A stretch of 64,000 bases of DNA from CAYWVO01 sp964461835 (GTDB taxonomy: Bacteria; Zixibacteria; MSB-5A5; WJJR01; JAJRUJ01): positions 18,848 through 82,847 of the forward strand of contig CAYWVO010000007.1 in assembly GCA_964461835.1 (NCBI GenBank). The letters are read 5' to 3'. The notes beneath the pieces are model-generated. The model was not told where the DNA came from. It did not search any database and was given only the letters and a program-made list of their open reading frames with translations. How positions within the stretch are numbered: position 1 is the stretch's first letter; each line of letters starts with the position of its first letter. Shown one piece after another: positions 37,598-46,298 of this stretch. Both the position numbers and the translations under genes were made by a program.

Positions 37598-39010
37598 ATG
37601 TTATTCGACGGCGGACAGAATACCGTTTATTTCGTCTTTATCCTGGTCTATTTGTTTATCCTGATTGGTGTTGGATTTTACCGCACCAAGTACGTCCGTA
37701 CCCAGGAAGATTTTGTGGTCGCCGGCCGCAGACTCCCCGCACGAGTACTGGTAGGGACACTTTTGGCAACCTGGATTGGTTCCGGCAGCATTACCGGCGG
37801 GGCCGGATTAGCTTTTGAGCGGGGATTTTCCGCCCTCTGGTTTTCCGCCGGGGCGTGGGCGGCGATCATTATTCTGTATTTTGTGGCCTCGCGGGCGAGG
37901 ACCCTGGCCCAATTGACCGTGCCGGACCTGCTGGAATTACGCTACAACAAATATGCCCGCATCCTCGGCACCTTGGTAACCGTGATTGCCTACACCGCGA
38001 TTGTCTCCTACCAATTCCGGGCCGGCGGCAAAGTCTTAAATCTGGTTACCGGTTTGAACACCGACGCCGGCATTATTATCACCGCACTCTTTGTTATCGG
38101 CTACACCGTATTGGCCGGGATGATTTCGGTGGCGTATACCGACGTGGTCAACGGGATCATCATGATCATCGGGTTGTTCATCGCCCTGCCGTTTATGCTG
38201 GCGCATGCCGGGAGTTGGTCGCAGGTGCTGACCACGCTACCGGCGGACCATTTCACGGTTATGGGTGAAATGAACATCCTGGACGCGCTGGGATTTACCC
38301 TGCCCGCGATGCTGCTCATGCTGGGAGAATCCGGCATGTATCAGCGATTTTTCTCGGCCAAGGACCCGCCGACCGCGCGCAAGTCCGTGGTCGGCTGGAT
38401 CGTGGGCACGGTAGTCATTGAAACCTTGATCGCGGTCCTGGCGATTATCGGCAGCGCCAGTTTCCCCGGCATTGATTCCGAAAGTGTGATTCTCCATGCG
38501 GCACGTCATGGATTACCCTTGATGATCGGCTGCCTGCTGCTCTCGGCAATCGTGGCGGTGATTGTCTCGACCGCCGATTCGTTTTTGCTGGTGCCGGCGA
38601 CCAATATCATGCGGGATGTCTACCAGCGGTTTATCAATCCAAATGTGACCGAAAAGCAGACGGTGTTGTATTCCCGGATCGTGGTTATCCTGCTTGGCGT
38701 TTTTGCCTTCGTACAAGTACGCTTCTTTGAGAAAATTTTGGAGATGGCGCTGTATGCGTACACCATGTATGGCGTGGGGATTACTCCGGCGGTAATGGGC
38801 GCGTTTTTCTGGAAACGCGCCACCCCGGCGGGAGGCGTGACCTCCATGGCCTCCGGGATGATTGTCACCCTGGCCTGGGAAATCAGCGGGCAACCGTTTG
38901 GCCTGGCAACAGTCTACCCCGCGCTGATTGCCTCCCTGTTGGGACTCATCATCGTCAGCCTCCTCACCACCCGCCCGGACGAGGCGAAAGTGCGACCGTT
39001 TTTTACATAG
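37598..39010 (+). CDS. sodium:solute symporter (SSS family), 470 aa
   Basis: Inner-membrane Na+-coupled transporter with about 13 hydrophobic segments. Characteristic parts are TKYVRTQEDFVVAGRRLPA at the N-terminus, GSGSITGGAGLAFERG, and AVIVSTADSFLLVPATNIM with the Na-site serines. Start ATG 37598 (MLFDGGQNTVYF) gives the right N-terminal helix; the upstream 31 residues of the open frame are not hydrophobic and overlap the promoter side. Substrate unknown. The gene stands alone and is followed by a repeat-bearing spacer. Confidence 0.92.
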   Translation: MLFDGGQNTVYFVFILVYLFILIGVGFYRTKYVRTQEDFVVAGRRLPARVLVGTLLATWIGSGSITGGAGLAFERGFSALWFSAGAWAAIIILYFVASRARTLAQLTVPDLLELRYNKYARILGTLVTVIAYTAIVSYQFRAGGKVLNLVTGLNTDAGIIITALFVIGYTVLAGMISVAYTDVVNGIIMIIGLFIALPFMLAHAGSWSQVLTTLPADHFTVMGEMNILDALGFTLPAMLLMLGESGMYQRFFSAKDPPTARKSVVGWIVGTVVIETLIAVLAIIGSASFPGIDSESVILHAARHGLPLMIGCLLLSAIVAVIVSTADSFLLVPATNIMRDVYQRFINPNVTEKQTVLYSRIVVILLGVFAFVQVRFFEKILEMALYAYTMYGVGITPAVMGAFFWKRATPAGGVTSMASGMIVTLAWEISGQPFGLATVYPALIASLLGLIIVSLLTTRPDEAKVRPFFT

Positions 39011-39439
39011 ATTATCCGTGTCATTCCCGCGCACGCGGGAACCCAGGGGTAGCTGGGCCGTTTTTTAGTACCGCACCCACCGGGTGCACTGCAGGATGAT
39101 CGGACGTAAAACATTATAGGAGCATACGTCGGGTTCCGAGGGAGCGTGTAGCACGAATGAGAAACCCGACACTCGTTTTGTTTTCGGTGTTGCAATCTAT
39201 GAGTGATTCCGCAATTGCCATCAACATTTAATTTCAGCAAAACAATCCTTAAAAGGGATATACTTAAATGTCTGATAATCTTTGAATTCATTGAAGGGTC
39301 TATTCAAAAGCCGGTCGGCAATAATGCCAGTTCGATTCATAAGTATCAACAACGCGTATTGGAAATAATCGAAAAATCCCTTGACACAAGCTGACATATC
39401 ACTATACCATTTGCCGTATCCAAACGGAAGGAGAATCGA
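39011..39439. repeat. AT-rich spacer with a CGGGAATGAC-type palindrome
   Basis: Contains a GTCATTCCCGCGCACGCGGGAA hairpin at about 39019-39040 and GCACCC(A)CCGGGTGC at about 39074-39089. The downstream half is clearly AT-richer. A 63-residue open frame (39203-39394) has no ribosome site and was not called. Confidence 0.65.
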
Positions 39440-40183
39440 ATGAAGGCACGGGGATTGGTGTATCTCATCGGGGTATTGTTGTTAGTGAGTTGCAGCAAGT
39501 CGAGTGACCCAAAACAAGATCCCGACTTATCAGAGGGATTAATAGCTTTCTATCCATTCGATGGTAACGCGAATGATGAAAGTGGGAATAGTAATCATGG
39601 TGTATTGATGGGGCAGGCGTCAGTCGATAACAGTCTGGTAATCGGAGACAACGAAAATGACTACCTGCTGATTCCTCATACCTTGATGGACAATCTGACC
39701 GACTTCTCATGCGCAGCGATGTTAAGAATAAACACACTTCATACAACTGGCAGACTTCCCGGAAACAACTGGATTGGAGGGGCCGCAGCATCCAATGCCA
39801 ATGTCTTCGGTGTATTCTACGATCCGGTAGAAAAGGCATGGGAATTCTCCTTTTTTTTGGCGCCTGGTGGGAGAGGTGTTTTTTTCTATGATGACGCCAT
39901 AGAGGATGGCGCATGGCATCATATCGTTGCTACTCGCACAGGATCAATTGCAAGGCTTTTCATCGATGGAGTTGAAATTGGTGGTGGTATTTCAGTCAGC
40001 GATCTTACCCTTGTAATAGAGCAAGGCGGACTTATAGTGGGACAGGAACAAGATGAACTTGGAGGTTCATTCGAGCCCGATCAATCATGGGCGGGAGAGA
40101 TCGATAATCTTAGTATCTATAATCGCGCATTGGATGAAGACCAAGTCCAGGCTCTTTTTGAACATGATGGAGCGATAGAATAG
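39440..40183 (+). CDS. LamG-domain lipoprotein, 247 aa
   Basis: Lipoprotein signal with lipobox LLVSCS (Cys at residue 18), then an acidic linker. The remaining 210 residues are a LamG/concanavalin-like jelly roll: AFYPFDGNANDESGNSNHG at the start, WHHIVATRTGSIARLFIDG in the middle and IDNLSIYNRALDEDQVQALF at the end. It likely binds glycans or proteins on the outer surface. The ATG has GGAAGGAG 6-7 bp upstream. Its base composition is visibly AT-richer than neighbouring genes and it is flanked by palindromic repeats, both signs of recent acquisition. Confidence 0.88.
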   Translation: MKARGLVYLIGVLLLVSCSKSSDPKQDPDLSEGLIAFYPFDGNANDESGNSNHGVLMGQASVDNSLVIGDNENDYLLIPHTLMDNLTDFSCAAMLRINTLHTTGRLPGNNWIGGAAASNANVFGVFYDPVEKAWEFSFFLAPGGRGVFFYDDAIEDGAWHHIVATRTGSIARLFIDGVEIGGGISVSDLTLVIEQGGLIVGQEQDELGGSFEPDQSWAGEIDNLSIYNRALDEDQVQALFEHDGAIE

Positions 40184-40893
40184 ATTAGCGGTACATCGAA
40201 AACTGTAACCCACCAAGAACGACGAATCCCGCAGGGATTCGGAGTGGCTGGTGGATCGTTATTAGCTTTCGTTTGTGATGTCCCACCCGCCATTCCGCGC
40301 CCTGATCAGGGCGTAATTCTGGTTGTATACCCTAATTTTCAGCAGCGCACCCGCTGGGTGCGGCACCGAAAATGGATCCCAGCCTTCGCTGGGATGACAA
40401 GGAATAAAGTCCACGATGTCGAAACCACGTTCCATCTGCCATGGCGGATCGGGACTCAAGGGTTTCCACCTCCGCCGAATTCAATGTCACCACCTCACAT
40501 AACAAAATCCCAAAAGCCGACCCCACGCCCTGGCGGGAGCGCGGCCCTTCCTTACCGATATTCATTATCGCGAATCCGGGAAAGTGATAGGTATCATTTT
40601 GGATGAAAAGTGATATGCGAAACGCGCACCTATTGTGTGCGGAACCACGAACGGATTCTGGCCTGGATCGTCATGGTCAACGCTAACAACGGATCGTACT
40701 GTCTGTCCCCCTTGCTGCGCAAGGGTAACGGGATTCCTGCGTACGCAGGAATGACGGGACAGCGTAATTCTGCTGAACCCAGAAGACGTCAGCCCAAGGG
40801 CTGACCAGCACGGTGAATATTCGAAACGCGCACCCACTGGGTGCGGCACCAAGAATGGACTCCAGCCTGCGCTGGGATGACATAAAGATAGTG
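40184..40893. repeat. gene-free repeat-rich spacer (710 bp)
   Basis: Contains an ACCCACCA...TGGTGGAT palindrome (40208-40256), two GCGCACCC-GGGTGCGGCACC hairpins (about 40346 and 40831), TGGGATGAC-type palindromes at about 40367-40390 and 40855-40881, GTAACGGGATTCCTGCGTACGC-type at about 40725-40757, and a GTCGAAACCACG fragment near 40418. All are relatives of elements in the 13-14 kb block. The ORFs here lack ribosome sites. Confidence 0.75.
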
Positions 40894-41490
40894 CTACCCT
40901 TGCAATTCCTTATGCCGAAAACAACTCACCAGATGATCATTGACCATGCCGGTAGCCTGCATATGGGCATAACAAACCGTGGGGCCAACGAAACGGAAGC
41001 CACGCTCTTTCAAATCGTCGCTTAGAATTTCGGCTTCTTTGGTGACTGCGGGAAGTTGCTTCAGCGTCTTCCAGCGATTGACAATCGGCTCCCCGTCGAC
41101 AAAGCGCCAGATATAATCAGCAAAACTGCCGAATTCGTCCTTGACCTTCAGGAACGCCTTCGCATTACCGAGGGCTGCGTTGATTTTCTGCCGGTTGCGG
41201 ATAATCCCCGCATCCCGCATCAACCGCTCAATACTCCGCGCATTGAACCGCGCAACTTTGGCCGGATCAAAATTAGCGAAGGCCCGGCGGAAATTTTCGC
41301 GCTTATGCAGGATCGTCCGCCAGCTCAAACCGGCCTGAAATCCCTCGAGCACCAGAAATTCAAACAACTTCTGGTCATCATATAGTGGCACACCCCACTC
41401 GGTATCGTGGTAGGCCACCATCAGCGGATCATCCTCCGGCCAGCCACAACGGATCAGTTTTTGTGAGGCCGGTGGACACATCGAAATCAA
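40894..41490 (-). CDS. tag: DNA-3-methyladenine glycosylase I, 198 aa
   Basis: Removes alkylated adenine (3-methyladenine) from DNA. The HhH-like glycosylase core has YHDTEWGVPLYDD, LFEFLVLEGFQAGLSW and FVGPTVCYAHMQATGMVNDH. The zinc ligands of the Tag family are all there: Cys in RCGW, His in YHDTEWG, and the C-terminal HLVSC pair. Length is normal (about 190). The start overlaps the sirC stop by 4 bp, so it rides at the 3' end of the hemA-sirC transcript; a functional link is not evident. Confidence 0.95.
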   Translation of the reverse strand: MISMCPPASQKLIRCGWPEDDPLMVAYHDTEWGVPLYDDQKLFEFLVLEGFQAGLSWRTILHKRENFRRAFANFDPAKVARFNARSIERLMRDAGIIRNRQKINAALGNAKAFLKVKDEFGSFADYIWRFVDGEPIVNRWKTLKQLPAVTKEAEILSDDLKERGFRFVGPTVCYAHMQATGMVNDHLVSCFRHKELQG

Positions 41491-42128
41491 AGAGATGCCA
41501 GTAGTTTGCTGTAGTGATCTTCGACGTCGGCGGGTTCCTCGGAGACAAAAAGCGACGGCCAGTCAATCTCCAGGAATTTCTTGAAGCAGTCCTGTTGCTT
41601 CTTCTGATCATCAGGGAATCGGCGATACATTTCGGCGCGGAACGCCTCCGCCAAATCAATCACCGGCTGCCACTGCGGCCCGAAGACTGACTCTAACATT
41701 TGACGGATGAACTTGGTTACAAACGGTGCACGTCCGTCAGTCGAAATCGCCAGGGTCAGCGAGCCGCGGTCGATCACCGCCGGGAAAATGAAGTCACAGC
41801 GCGGCGGATCATCCACCACGTTGACCGGCACGTTGGCGTTCCGGCAATCCTCGTATACCTGCTGATTAATCTCCTCGCTGTCGGTGGCCGAAATCACCAA
41901 TCCGTATCCGGCTGCTTCGGGAGATTGGTAGTCACGTTCAATGATTGTTGCCAATTTCTCTTCCCGCATCTGCTCAATCCCGGCGTTATGTTTCGGAGCG
42001 ATAACGGTAATATCGGCGGCGCGGGTGACAAGCGATTTGGCTTTGCGGAACGCCACCGCCCCACCGCCGACAATCAGGCATTTGCGCTCGGAGAGTCGTA
42101 AGTTGACGGGGAGATACGAAGTGGTCAT
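41487..42128 (-). CDS. sirC: precorrin-2 dehydrogenase / siroheme synthase N-terminal type, 213 aa
   Basis: Oxidises precorrin-2 to sirohydrochlorin with NAD+, and may also insert iron to give siroheme as Met8p and CysG do. NAD-binding motif IVGGGAVAFRKAKSLV (residues about 19-34). The VVDDPPRCDFIFPA segment carries the Asp that is catalytic in CysG/Met8p. The C-terminal 70 residues match the dimerisation part of the family. The ATG at 42128 overlaps the hemA stop by 4 bp. With CobA-HemD at 30.4 kb this gives a full route from uroporphyrinogen III to siroheme. Confidence 0.93.
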   Translation of the reverse strand: MTTSYLPVNLRLSERKCLIVGGGAVAFRKAKSLVTRAADITVIAPKHNAGIEQMREEKLATIIERDYQSPEAAGYGLVISATDSEEINQQVYEDCRNANVPVNVVDDPPRCDFIFPAVIDRGSLTLAISTDGRAPFVTKFIRQMLESVFGPQWQPVIDLAEAFRAEMYRRFPDDQKKQQDCFKKFLEIDWPSLFVSEEPADVEDHYSKLLASL

Positions 42129-43384
42129 TCGCCGCTCCCGTGCCGACCAGCGGCTTGCAGGAGACGTCGCGCGAGACGGATACTGAATTCGTCGAGTGCC
42201 ACACTGCACGACGGGGGGTATTCATCCTTCGCGTGCATGAGTTCCTCCACCCGAATTCGCTCGAACGCGTCCCCCAGCCCATTGTACATCGGATCGAGAC
42301 GCACCGCCTCGTACCAATACACAAATTGCGAGACTTTGTCTTCGACAATCGCCTCCGCCGGGACAATTGCCGATTCTCGATCTTCCATGCCGGTGTTTAA
42401 TTCACGGTGGATATCATCCAGGTCGTACACCGTAATGGCTGGTAATTCTCGCACGGCGAAATCAATATCACGCGGCACACCCAGATCAATCACGAGCTGC
42501 GCTTTTGCCCCGTCGGACCGATCACCATAGTGCAGCTTGGTCACCACGGGCAACGACGATCCGGTACAGGACACAACCACATCGACGTCGGCAATTTCCG
42601 ACCCCAGTTGCTCCAGGGTTATCGCGTTCCCGCCGAACGCGGAGGCCAGCCGTTCGGCATACGCGACGGTGCGGTTGGCAAAGATAAACCGCTCAAATCC
42701 CACTTTGCGCAAATGTTCGGCCGCCAGCGAAATCATTTCACTGGCGCCGATAAAGAGTACACGGGGAGCGCGGCCTTCCGGCACCCGCTCACTTATCAGC
42801 CGTGCGGCCACTCCGCCGACCGAGACCGGCCGCTTGCCAATAATTGTCTCTTCGCGCACCCGTTTACCGGCACGAAACGCCTGGTGGAACAGGCGGTGTA
42901 AGATTTTCCCCGCCGATTTCACGGAACACGCAGTCGAGTATGCTTTTTTCACCTGGCCGAATATTTGAGTTTCCCCCAACACCATCGAGTTCAATCCGGC
43001 GGTAAGCCGGGCCAGGTGCCGCACGGCGAGATTATCATACCGCTCGAAAAACATCTCCCGGGACAGGGTAACATCAATCGATCGATACGTCCGGTATAAT
43101 TCGACGACAACCTCGAACGGCGTCACCGAACTGCGTACCACCATGTAGAACTCAATTCGGTTACAGGTGCTCACCGTCGCCGCTTCCAGCACTCCGGGGA
43201 AACTGATCAACAAATCATCGACACGCGGAATATCGTCCGGTGTCAATTGCATTGGTTCCCGTTCCTGAATCGACGCAGACTTATAATCGATCCCGACCAG
43301 GACCAGGCGCGCATGACGATGATGTTCCTGCGCGTCCAACCGCGCGCACATCCGCTCACATCGTTTTGCTTGTTGTTGCATCAT
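42125..43384 (-). CDS. hemA: glutamyl-tRNA reductase, 419 aa
   Basis: First step of C5-pathway tetrapyrrole synthesis: reduces Glu-tRNA to glutamate-1-semialdehyde. Catalytic Cys in STCNRIEFY (about residue 75), GLNSMVLGETQIFGQVKKAY (about 130-150), the NADPH-binding part LFIGASEMISLAAEHL, and RAGKRVREET. Length is typical. The gene starts 6 bp after the persulfide reductase stop and overlaps sirC by 4 bp. It is placed in the sulfite-reduction gene run, so siroheme supply is likely tied to its expression. Confidence 0.95.
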   Translation of the reverse strand: MMQQQAKRCERMCARLDAQEHHRHARLVLVGIDYKSASIQEREPMQLTPDDIPRVDDLLISFPGVLEAATVSTCNRIEFYMVVRSSVTPFEVVVELYRTYRSIDVTLSREMFFERYDNLAVRHLARLTAGLNSMVLGETQIFGQVKKAYSTACSVKSAGKILHRLFHQAFRAGKRVREETIIGKRPVSVGGVAARLISERVPEGRAPRVLFIGASEMISLAAEHLRKVGFERFIFANRTVAYAERLASAFGGNAITLEQLGSEIADVDVVVSCTGSSLPVVTKLHYGDRSDGAKAQLVIDLGVPRDIDFAVRELPAITVYDLDDIHRELNTGMEDRESAIVPAEAIVEDKVSQFVYWYEAVRLDPMYNGLGDAFERIRVEELMHAKDEYPPSCSVALDEFSIRLARRLLQAAGRHGSGE

Positions 43385-43390
43385 AACGCA

Positions 43391-45064
43391 TTACTCACCG
43401 GCAATCGCCGATTGGCCACCCGCCAGCACCACCACATCCGAATACCCGGCATCCCGTAATACGGTTGCCGCCTGGTAGGCGCGGCTGCCGCGCTGACAAA
43501 CGATAACTATTTTTGCCTCTTTTGGCAAATTATCCAGGTTCTCACGCAATTCATTTAATGGCAAATTCTTGACCCCGGGAACTTCGAGCGGTGCGGCTTC
43601 ATATTCGGCCGGCTCGCGAACGTCCAGCCAAACCGCGGATTCATCTCTGAGTTGGGCGAACGAATCGGGCCCCACAAACACCACCCCCCGGGATTCGGCA
43701 ATCGCCATCCCCACCAGGTGATGTAACGGATCGACCGCCTCCGCGTACGGCGGCGCATAGCCTGGCTCAAACAGCAACAGGTCGTTCAATGTCCCATAAT
43801 ATTGGAGATATGCTGCGAAAACATCCACGCGCCGAACAATATCTCCCTTACCCACTCCCTGGAGCCCCAGCAGTTGCCGGGTCTGCTGATCGTAGATCAT
43901 CTTCAGCGTGATCGTCTTGCTCTCCGGATAATACTCAGGCTTGTCGATAAACGTACCCCAGACCGCCGAGGCTGATTCGGAGACCTCACGTGCAGCCGCC
44001 CAGTTTAACCCGGTTCCGCCGAGATTGAGATCAAACACCTTCACCAGATAACTGCCCAAGACACCCTCATATTTCACCGGGTTCCCCGCCAGGTGCTCGG
44101 CAATTATCAACCCGTGACGATTCGCCAGGGACCCCAGCGGGACCCACACCTTTTTACCAGTCAACCGATTGGTCAACTCGACACAATCTCCTCCGGCATA
44201 GATGTCGGAGTCAGATGTCTGGAAATATTCATTGACCACAATTCCGCCTGCGTCCCCGATTTCCAGACCGCAACCTTGCGCCAGCTCCGTGGCCGGCTTG
44301 ACGCCGATACAGACTATTGCGTAGTCTGCCGTGAGGGTTTCGCCGTCGGCCAGTTCGACCGTCACCTGTTCCTCACCACCGGCTACGGACTTTACTACAC
44401 AGTCCAATCGCAGGTCGATATCTTGCTTGCGCAGTTCTTTCTCCACCAACTGGGCCATTTCCCCATCGAGAACGGTAGGCATCACCTGCGACTCTTTTTC
44501 GATAAGCGTAACGTCGATCCCCCAGAGGCTGGCGAACGCTTCGGTCATTTCCAGGCCGATGTACCCCGCACCGATTACGATCGCGGTGCCGACCTGCCCT
44601 TTTTCCGCCAGTGCGCGGAACGCCTGGGCATCATTCGGCCGGGTGAAACACCGTACTCGCCCGCCGAATTCGACGGGAAACGGCGGTGTTGCAGGATGTG
44701 CACCGGTGGCGATCACCAGTTTGCCGTAGCCGTGTCTTTCCGCAGAACCATCCTCCCGCTTCACCGTGACCGTTTTACTATCCCGGTCAATTGCGGTTAC
44801 CTCCGCGCCGGTAATGGCGGTGAAACCCTTGACGGTGCGAAAATATTCGGCGTCGCGGACAACGTCCCACTCGGTTTTGGTTAAATCCTCAAAGCTGTCG
44901 ACATCCCCCGAAGCATAGTACGGCAACCCGCAAGACGCATAGGACAAATGGCGTTCTTTTTGAAACAAGGTAATCTTTGTGCGCGGCAAACGGCGTGCCA
45001 GCGTTGCCGCCGTCTTGGGTCCGGCGGCCACTCCCCCGATAATGACAAAATCAGAATGATTCAT
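43391..45064 (-). CDS. CoA-disulfide/NADH-persulfide reductase with C-terminal rhodanese domain, 557 aa
   Basis: FAD-dependent pyridine-nucleotide disulfide oxidoreductase. N-terminal FAD motif FVIIGGVAAGPKTAATLARR, single active-site Cys in SYASCGLPYY (about residue 45), NAD motif IVIGAGYIGLEMTEAFA, and a C-terminal rhodanese domain (residues about 450-557) with Cys in VIVCQRGSRAY. This architecture is that of CoA-disulfide reductases/persulfide reductases, which reduce CoA or protein persulfides and polysulfides. Start: the ATG at 45064 (the frame is open from a TTG at 45073). It is preceded by a hairpin and follows dsrP, so it may dispose of persulfides formed by the Dsr pathway. Confidence 0.92.
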   Translation of the reverse strand: MNHSDFVIIGGVAAGPKTAATLARRLPRTKITLFQKERHLSYASCGLPYYASGDVDSFEDLTKTEWDVVRDAEYFRTVKGFTAITGAEVTAIDRDSKTVTVKREDGSAERHGYGKLVIATGAHPATPPFPVEFGGRVRCFTRPNDAQAFRALAEKGQVGTAIVIGAGYIGLEMTEAFASLWGIDVTLIEKESQVMPTVLDGEMAQLVEKELRKQDIDLRLDCVVKSVAGGEEQVTVELADGETLTADYAIVCIGVKPATELAQGCGLEIGDAGGIVVNEYFQTSDSDIYAGGDCVELTNRLTGKKVWVPLGSLANRHGLIIAEHLAGNPVKYEGVLGSYLVKVFDLNLGGTGLNWAAAREVSESASAVWGTFIDKPEYYPESKTITLKMIYDQQTRQLLGLQGVGKGDIVRRVDVFAAYLQYYGTLNDLLLFEPGYAPPYAEAVDPLHHLVGMAIAESRGVVFVGPDSFAQLRDESAVWLDVREPAEYEAAPLEVPGVKNLPLNELRENLDNLPKEAKIVIVCQRGSRAYQAATVLRDAGYSDVVVLAGGQSAIAGE

Positions 45065-45077
45065 AACAGACAATCAA

Positions 45078-45103
45078 GGGCTGTAGTCGTTCAACTACAG
45101 CCC
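45078..45103 (-). terminator. hairpin between dsrP and the persulfide reductase
   Basis: Perfect 10-bp stem GGGCTGTAGT (45078-45087) / ACTACAGCCC (45094-45103) with a 6-base loop and no T run. It could be a partial terminator, or a stability or processing element that lowers expression of the downstream genes. Confidence 0.5.
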
Positions 45104-45133
45104 TCACACCGTTTAGCTTCTCAACCCGTACTG

Positions 45134-46291
45134 CTAGGCTGCCATCCGGGCACGTATCGACAACGCAATCTTATACAAGACCGTGATAATGAACATCCCG
45201 AGACCGTAAATCCCAAAAGTGATCGCAATCTCCGGGAAAGTCGGCAGATAATCGGGCACCGTGCCCAGAACCGAGGGAATAAACCCGGTGACAACCATCC
45301 CCAGCCCCTTTTCAATCCACAGAGCGATAAACACGGCCACGCAGGTGATACCCAGGATCGTGTCGTTATTGCGCAATTTTGGCACCAGCAGCATCACCAG
45401 TGAGAAGGCCGTCAATACTGCCGAGGTCCACATCCAGGGTACCAGCGATGAGTTCCCCTCCAAACCAAAATAGAGAAATTGGAAATGTGCCAGGTGCTCC
45501 GGAATATCGGAGTACATGGCGGTGAATAACTCCATCAACACAAAAAACGTGTTGATCACCATCGCGTAGGTCACAATGACCGCCAGTTTTCTGATTGATT
45601 CAGTCGGCACCCGGAACGTGGTGAACTTCCGTAACACGAACACCAGCAAAATCAGCAAGGCGGGGCCGGCGGCAAACGCCGAGGCCAAAAAGCGCGGCGC
45701 CAGGATTGCGGTCATCCAGAACGGCCGCGCCGCCAGACCGGCATAAAGGAACGCCGTCACCGTATGAATGGAAATCGCCCACGGAATCGACAGCAGGATA
45801 ATGGGTTTGATCCAGGTCGGCGGGGCGATTCCTTTGCGTTCGGCATCCAGAGTAACCCGGCTGATAATAATATTCAGGATTAAGTAGCCGGAGAGAACCA
45901 GCATATCCCAGAACATCACGGAGTTTGGCGTTGGGTGCAGAATGATATTCAAAACCCGGTCAGGGCGGCCCATGTCCACGAAGACAAAAAGCATGCACAT
46001 GATCACCGAGGCGATCGCCAGGAACTCTCCGAGGATCGTCAGTTTGCCGAATGCCTTGTAATTATGCAGGTAGTAGGGCAACACCACCATGACGCCGGAT
46101 GCCGCGACCCCGACAAAGAACGTCAACTGCGCAATATATAATCCCCAGGCAACATCGCGGCTCAGCCCGGTAATCCCCAGACCGACGTTCAACTGCCGGA
46201 AATAGAAAATGGCTCCCAGCAGCATTAAGCCACAGAGAAACGCAATCCACGACCAGTATCGTTTATCTCCCCGTAATGCATTCTCCAGCAT
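45134..46291 (-). CDS. dsrP: DsrP, NrfD-type membrane subunit, 385 aa
   Basis: Integral membrane subunit of the DsrMKJOP complex with about 10 helices of the NrfD/PsrC family (GLYIAQLTFFVGVAASGVMV, then IALWIEKGLGMVVTGFIPS). It exchanges electrons with the quinone pool. I placed the start at the ATG at 46291, 7 bp after the dsrO stop; the open frame continues up to 46585 but that part is a shadow of dsrO. The layout dsrM-K-J-O-P is complete, with this as the last member. Confidence 0.95.
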   Translation of the reverse strand: MLENALRGDKRYWSWIAFLCGLMLLGAIFYFRQLNVGLGITGLSRDVAWGLYIAQLTFFVGVAASGVMVVLPYYLHNYKAFGKLTILGEFLAIASVIMCMLFVFVDMGRPDRVLNIILHPTPNSVMFWDMLVLSGYLILNIIISRVTLDAERKGIAPPTWIKPIILLSIPWAISIHTVTAFLYAGLAARPFWMTAILAPRFLASAFAAGPALLILLVFVLRKFTTFRVPTESIRKLAVIVTYAMVINTFFVLMELFTAMYSDIPEHLAHFQFLYFGLEGNSSLVPWMWTSAVLTAFSLVMLLVPKLRNNDTILGITCVAVFIALWIEKGLGMVVTGFIPSVLGTVPDYLPTFPEIAITFGIYGLGMFIITVLYKIALSIRARMAA

Positions 46292-46298
46292 AAGCGCC

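Noticed and set aside
39203..39394. 63-residue ORF upstream of the LamG gene
   Set aside because: No ribosome site, AT-rich DNA in which open frames arise by chance, no known motif.
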